64,000 nucleotides of DNA from the NCBI GenBank assembly GCA_020622165.1, contig JACNMN010000013.1:48361-112360 (forward strand), given 5' to 3'. Under the pieces are notes generated by a model. That model had not been told where the DNA came from. It ran no database searches and was given only the letters and a program-made list of their open reading frames with translations. Shown here in pieces: positions 60,240-64,000 of the stretch; positions within the stretch are counted from its first letter, which is position 1, and every line of letters starts with the position of its first letter. Origin of the DNA: Boseongicola sp. H5 (GTDB taxonomy: Bacteria; Pseudomonadota; Alphaproteobacteria; Rhodobacterales; Rhodobacteraceae). Made by a program: the position numbers and the translations under genes.

Positions 60240-61666
60240 GCAACATGACCCCCAATCCGGAGGAGAAATTCGTCGGCATCCAGGTCTCGCCGATCAGCTT
60301 CATAGATGAAGGCGTGGAGACCGTGCTCGACACGCTCAAGGATCGCGTCGGCGTCAACGTCCTGATGCTCGGCACCGTGTCCTGGCTTGGCCTGAAGACC
60401 GGGCGCAGTATCGCGCACGAACTGGACGGCTGGCCTGACCATGGCGTGCCCGAGCCGTTCACGATGAAGGGCGGCGCCTATTTCAACCCCGATCCGCGGT
60501 ACTACACCAAGACGCTGATCAAGGAGTTCCGCGCCACCGACACGGAGATGGAGGGGATCGACATCCTCGATCTGGTGATCCCCCAGGCCCACAAACGCGG
60601 CATGAAGGTCTATGTCGAACTGATGGAGCCGTTCTTCAAATACGCAGGCCACGGATCGGCAAGCGCGGTGGACATCCCCAACCTCGCGACCTGCATGGAG
60701 GTCGACGTGTTCGGCCGCCACAAGGACGAGCCGTCGACCTCGAACCCTGATTACCGCAACTGGATGCACGCGATCATCGAGGATCAGGTGCGCAATTACG
60801 ACATCGACGGGATCATGTGGTGCAATGAGCGGAACTCGCCGCTCGATCAGATGATGCAGGGCCAGGCGCCCGGCGACTTCTCGGAAGCCAGCCGGGCCGA
60901 GGCCATCGCGCGCGGCATCGACGTGGAGGCCTGCCGCCGGGGCTGCATCGCGATGTACGACTTCATGCAGGACGCCCTTGGCGGCACCGAATTCGACGAC
61001 GGGGCGTTCATCACCTTCATCCGCACGCTTCTGGAAAACCCCGAAGTGCTGATCTGGGAGCGCTTCTGGCTGGAGCGCAACAAGGATCTGGACCGGGAAC
61101 TGTACGGGCTGGTGAAATGGTGCAAACCCGCCCTGCCCTTCGGCCTCAACGTCTGGAACCGCAATCATTTCAACCTGTTCCGCCGCGCCCAATGGCCGTG
61201 GCACGAACAGACGATGTATGCGGACTGGGTCAAGCCGATCACCTATCAGCACCAGTCGGGCGAGATCTGGCACAAGGAGTTCGGCTTTTTCCGGAACACC
61301 ATCCTGCGCGATTTCGACCCTGCGGTGGCGATGCAGGTCATGGACGGGATCCTCGGCATCCAGGGCTCCGGTATCGACACGGTGATCAAGGACGGTCTGG
61401 ATCCCGACACCTACGTTTTCGGGCAATGCGAGGCGGCGCTGACAGGGGTGCACGACAAGGCCAAGGTCTTCATGGGCCTCGGCATCGACGCGCCGCGGGT
61501 GCGCGCGGATCAGGCGAAATGCACGCCCGACATCGCCTATCGCTCGGTCATGGCCACCTATCGCGCGGGCGGGCACGGGGTGGTCCTGTCGCCCAATTAC
61601 GCCTCCATGCATCTGACCAATCTGGACGGTGTGGCCAAGGCGCTGAGCGAACTGGGGCTGAAATGA
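60236..61666 (+). CDS. Protein of unknown function, TIM-barrel glycoside-hydrolase-like
   Basis: A 476-residue protein that I do not recognise as a named family. Its sequence looks like a TIM-barrel hydrolase: LMLGTVSWLGLKTGRS, a long MKVYVELMEPFFKY strand-loop with Glu, YDIDGIMWCNERNSPLDQM with an acidic residue at a strand end, and a Trp-rich stretch (WERFWLERNKDLD, FGLNVWNRNHFNLFRRAQWPW). These features recall glycosidase-like or DUF-type barrels found beside catabolic operons. It overlaps both neighbours by ATGA. No signal peptide is seen. Its role in the pathway is unknown. Confidence 0.7.
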   Translation: MSNMTPNPEEKFVGIQVSPISFIDEGVETVLDTLKDRVGVNVLMLGTVSWLGLKTGRSIAHELDGWPDHGVPEPFTMKGGAYFNPDPRYYTKTLIKEFRATDTEMEGIDILDLVIPQAHKRGMKVYVELMEPFFKYAGHGSASAVDIPNLATCMEVDVFGRHKDEPSTSNPDYRNWMHAIIEDQVRNYDIDGIMWCNERNSPLDQMMQGQAPGDFSEASRAEAIARGIDVEACRRGCIAMYDFMQDALGGTEFDDGAFITFIRTLLENPEVLIWERFWLERNKDLDRELYGLVKWCKPALPFGLNVWNRNHFNLFRRAQWPWHEQTMYADWVKPITYQHQSGEIWHKEFGFFRNTILRDFDPAVAMQVMDGILGIQGSGIDTVIKDGLDPDTYVFGQCEAALTGVHDKAKVFMGLGIDAPRVRADQAKCTPDIAYRSVMATYRAGGHGVVLSPNYASMHLTNLDGVAKALSELGLK

Positions 61667-63039
61667 CCGCGCTGGATACGCTGATTTCGGGCGGCGACGT
61701 GCTGCTGCCCGATGGCCTTCATCGCGTCGATCTGGGGTTGGCGGATGGCAAGGTGGCGGGTCTCTATGCGCCGGGCACCGCGCCGGACGCATCCCGTATC
61801 ATCGACGCCCGCGGAAAAACCGTGCTGCCCGGAATCGTGGATATTCATTTCCACGTCCGCGCGCCCGCCTATCCCGAACGCGGCACCGTCCTGTCGGAAA
61901 CCCGGGCGGCGGCGGCGGGCGGGGTCACGACGCTCTTCGAGATGCCGATTTCCAAACCCTGCTGCTCGACGCCCGGAGAACTGGCCCGGCGCCGCGATCA
62001 TTTCAGCGAAAATGCCGTCATCGACTTTGCCCTTTACGCAGCGCCCGGCGATCTGACCGAGGCCAGCCGCGACGCGATGATGGATCTCGGCTGCATCGCG
62101 TGGAAGATCTTCACCACGCCCTCGCCGCCCGGCCGCGCCGACGAGTTCGAGGGGCTGGCCTTTCCCGACGAGGCCGACCAGCTTCGCGCGCTTGAGCTTT
62201 TGTCGGACACCGGGCGACCCGTGGTGGTCCATGCCGAAAGCGCCGCGCTGTTGAGCCATTACGAGGGTCTTGCCAAGGCGCTCGATCCGGCGGATGCGGC
62301 GACCCATGGCCTGTCCCGCCCGGCGATCTGCGAGGCGGTGGCGGTGGCCAAACTGCTGGCGATGAACATCACCGCGCAGGCGAAACTGCATATCGCCCAT
62401 GTCACCTCCGCCGAAACCGTGGCCGTCCTGCGCGGCTTTGCCGGCACCTCGGACTTCACCGCCGAAACCTGCCCGCAATACCTGTTCGCCACCGAAGAGG
62501 ACGTGGCGCGCGCGGGCATCTACGCCAAGGTGAACCCGCCGATCCGCCATCAGGCCGATCAGGATGCGCTCTGGCAGGCCATCTCCGACGGGGTGATCGA
62601 CTACGTCACCACCGATCATGCGCCCTTCGCCAAGGCGGAGAAACAGGCCGCCGAGGGGGATTTCCCCGGCGCGCCCCCGGGCGTTCCCGGCATCGAGTTC
62701 ATCCTGCCTGCGATGCTGGATGCGGTGGCGCGCGGGCGGCTCGATCTGAAACGGGCCCATGATCTGATCTGTGCCAATGGGGCGCGGCGTTACGGGCTCT
62801 ATCCGCAAAAAGGCGCCCTGTTGCCCGGCTCTGCGGCGGATGTCGCGATCGTGGATCTGGCAGGCGAGACCAGATTTGCGCCCGACACCATGCACAGCCA
62901 CGCCCGCGACGTGGCACATCTGTTCTATGGCCGCGTGTTGCGCGGAAAGGTCTGTGAAACGATCCTCGCGGGGCAGAGCGTATTCAAGGACGGCGCGGTG
63001 ACGGGCAAGCAGGGCGGCGGCCGGTTCGTCAGGCGCTGA
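61663..63039 (+). CDS. Cyclic amidohydrolase (dihydroorotase/allantoinase/dihydropyrimidinase family)
   Basis: A 458-residue binuclear-metal amidohydrolase. Ligands are His62 and His64 (VDIHFHVRAP), a likely carbamylated Lys148 (AWKIFTT), His in VVHAES, His in LHIAHVTSAET and the catalytic Asp in VTTDHAPFAKAEK. The group, AllB-like, opens cyclic ureides and dihydropyrimidines. Its presence with a PuuE-type enzyme and an AllA-like lyase in the other arm suggests that a ring-containing ureide may be a substrate of this locus. It is the last gene of the plus arm and overlaps the barrel protein by ATGA. Confidence 0.9.
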   Translation: MTALDTLISGGDVLLPDGLHRVDLGLADGKVAGLYAPGTAPDASRIIDARGKTVLPGIVDIHFHVRAPAYPERGTVLSETRAAAAGGVTTLFEMPISKPCCSTPGELARRRDHFSENAVIDFALYAAPGDLTEASRDAMMDLGCIAWKIFTTPSPPGRADEFEGLAFPDEADQLRALELLSDTGRPVVVHAESAALLSHYEGLAKALDPADAATHGLSRPAICEAVAVAKLLAMNITAQAKLHIAHVTSAETVAVLRGFAGTSDFTAETCPQYLFATEEDVARAGIYAKVNPPIRHQADQDALWQAISDGVIDYVTTDHAPFAKAEKQAAEGDFPGAPPGVPGIEFILPAMLDAVARGRLDLKRAHDLICANGARRYGLYPQKGALLPGSAADVAIVDLAGETRFAPDTMHSHARDVAHLFYGRVLRGKVCETILAGQSVFKDGAVTGKQGGGRFVRR

Positions 63040-63222
63040 CGGTCTGCGGTTTGCCGTTCCGGCCACTTGGGTCCTGCAACGGGCCGGCGCGGTGAAGGCC
63101 GTGTACTACGCGGGCTTTGCAAGGTCTGGATCGCGGGACGGAGCTGCCATTGCCGAGTATTGTCTGAATGTCCGCTTGTCCGAGTGGCAGTCTGCAGCGA
63201 CACGTCCGGGTTCGAACGCTGC
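63040..63222. other. 183-base intergenic region
   Basis: No gene or convincing terminator is seen between the end of the amidohydrolase operon and the convergent membrane-protein gene. The sequence is mixed GC with no recognisable element. It may be a short dispersed repeat, but one window cannot show that. Confidence 0.4.
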
Positions 63223-63786
63223 TCAACCTCTCAGCGGGACGGCATGACCGATCAGCAACTTGACAAAAAGCAATGGCACGAACCATTCAAAGCCCGGCGT
63301 CGGTCCGAGAGCGTAGAGCGAAAGGCCCAAGGCAACCGCGAAGAGTGTCGTTGCAAGCGGACTACGAAGGGCTGCGGGCGCGAAAAGGACGGTAATTGCA
63401 GAGGCAAATAGCCATCCACCTATAGTAAACGCATAGATCGCATCGAACCCCTCGCCCCGAAATGCCCATGCAACAACGACAATGTGAAGAACATGTAGTG
63501 CGATGAACTTTAGATGATCGCGTGGACGATGTTCAGGGCGATGGTACCATCTCTTGGTGGTCTCAGTCATGTTGCAGACGGCACCACCGATCACATCGGC
63601 CCCGATGAGCGCACCGAGTAATACAAGCGGCCAACTCAATCCGAGAGCAGAAAGATGCAAGGCAACCAAGGCCGCACCTACGAGAGTCGAGCCGAACAAC
63701 AATGCGTTCTCACCTTTGCTCATGCCCGGGCCAACGAAACGGTCCCATGATCCGATTAATCCGGGGCGAGGTTGTGCGGGGCTCAT
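63223..63786 (-). CDS. Hypothetical membrane protein
   Basis: A 187-residue protein with about five hydrophobic segments (for example ENALLFGSTLVGAALVALHL, SWPLVLLGALIGADVIGGAV, LKFIALHVLHIVVVAWAF) and a charged loop with ETTKRWYHRPEHRPRDHLK. I do not recognise a family. The start at 63786 has GGAG eight bases upstream and is preferred to the upstream frame. It lies just outside the IS110-type element, so it may be flanking or carried cargo. It is more AT-rich than its neighbours, which could hint at transfer. Confidence 0.65.
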   Translation of the reverse strand: MSPAQPRPGLIGSWDRFVGPGMSKGENALLFGSTLVGAALVALHLSALGLSWPLVLLGALIGADVIGGAVCNMTETTKRWYHRPEHRPRDHLKFIALHVLHIVVVAWAFRGEGFDAIYAFTIGGWLFASAITVLFAPAALRSPLATTLFAVALGLSLYALGPTPGFEWFVPLLFVKLLIGHAVPLRG

Positions 63787-63861
63787 TAGCAAGACTCCGG
63801 TATGTAACACTCCTCCAGTGAACAATTCAGGAAATCGGTTTTCAAGTGTCTAGATTTGGAA

Positions 63862-63960
63862 GGAGCCCCAAAGCTGATGGGGTGGATGGCTCCTGCTCCA
63901 ACCGGCGTCGCAATGCGCCATAGTGCAGGTGTCAAAAATCTGCTTATGAGAGGAGCCACC
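63862..63960 (+). ncRNA. Possible bridge RNA of the IS110-type element
   Basis: IS110-group elements encode a structured bridge RNA in the non-coding end before the transposase, which directs target and donor DNA choice. The 100 bases before the transposase start contain a GGAGCC/GGCTCC stem with an inner CCCC/GGGG pairing and a second GGAGCC copy. No RNA family match can be made from sequence alone, so the boundaries are approximate. Confidence 0.35.
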
Positions 63961-63962
63961 CC

Positions 63963-64000
63963 ATGCAAGTTACCACAATCGGCGTTGATCTGGCCAAGAA
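63963..64000 (+). CDS. IS110-family transposase (partial, N-terminus only)
   Basis: Only 12 full codons are in the window: MQVTTIGVDLAK. This opening, with the first catalytic Asp in GVDLAK, is the standard start of IS110-family DEDD transposases (RuvC-like fold). AGGAG lies at 63951-63955, seven bases before ATG 63963. The rest of the gene is past the right edge, so completeness and activity cannot be judged. Confidence 0.8.
   Translation, partial: MQVTTIGVDLAK

Larger units (their letters stand above)
63855..64000 (+). mobile_element. IS110-family insertion sequence, left end (truncated by the window)
   Basis: The transposase start at 63963 and the structured upstream sequence fit the left end of an IS110-group element. 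GGAGCC (63862-63867) can pair with GGCTCC (63888-63893) and recurs at 63952-63957. The exact left boundary is not determined; no target duplication is expected in this family. Confidence 0.65.

Noticed and set aside
1..64000. tRNA, rRNA, CRISPR array or origin of replication
   Set aside because: No cloverleaf, rRNA-like segment, regular spaced repeats or iteron/DnaA-box cluster was noticed on reading; a covariance-model search was not possible.

Overview
The window is GC-rich, densely packed alphaproteobacterial DNA. Many genes are joined by 4-base ATGA/GTGA stop-start overlaps, and protein sequences and gene content look like the Rhodobacterales (Roseobacter group). That assignment is an inference from gene style; no rRNA, tRNA or phylogenetic marker is present. 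No CRISPR array was seen. One mobile element, the start of an IS110-type transposase, runs off the right edge.

Layout. (1) 1-4000, minus strand: the start of a Tat-type substrate-binding protein, then a three-gene membrane cluster of CDP-alcohol phosphatidyltransferase, sulfatase-like protein and a frameshifted LPG-synthase-type membrane protein. (2) 4016-5354: cytochrome b561 and an endonuclease/exonuclease/phosphatase-family protein. (3) 5811-19301, plus strand: a co-oriented run with an XRE-cupin regulator, a complete dipeptide/opine-type ABC importer, a GAF protein, HyuA, two HyuB paralogues, a hydantoin-racemase-like protein and an M24 metallopeptidase. This looks like uptake and opening of a cyclic amide or hydantoin. 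(4) 19374-28596: DUF2892 protein, Crp/Fnr regulator, TctABC carboxylate transporter, a serine/aspartate-glyoxylate-type aminotransferase, a large FAD/Fe-S 2-hydroxyacid dehydrogenase and a GntR regulator. (5) 28700-38020: a four-gene cluster matching dissimilatory iodate reductase (idrA, idrB, idrP1, idrP2), with a DUF2478 gene downstream and a divergent two-component system upstream. Four GTGA/GTAA repeats at an exact 10-bp period lie in front of the idr genes. (6) 38070-63039: a 25-kb divergent catabolic locus. Fifteen genes on the minus strand face eight on the plus strand, with peptidases, deacylase, deacetylase/allantoinase-like enzymes, two paralogous aminotransferases, dehydrogenases, DHDPS-family aldolase, ureidoglycolate lyase family and a DUF4438 pair. 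It has one solute-binding protein but no permease, ATPase or regulator. (7) 63223-64000: a small membrane protein and the IS110 left end.

How it fits together. The window reads as accessory genome of a marine-type heterotroph: several scavenging modules for N-rich amides, peptides and 2-hydroxy/oxo acids beside an unusual halogen-oxyanion respiratory module. The iodate-reductase call rests on the combination of an AioA-like molybdoenzyme, a Tat-exported Rieske subunit and two di-haem peroxidases, as known from Pseudomonas sp. SCT and Denitromonas. The large divergent locus is the best candidate for an undescribed pathway; its substrate cannot be read from sequence alone.
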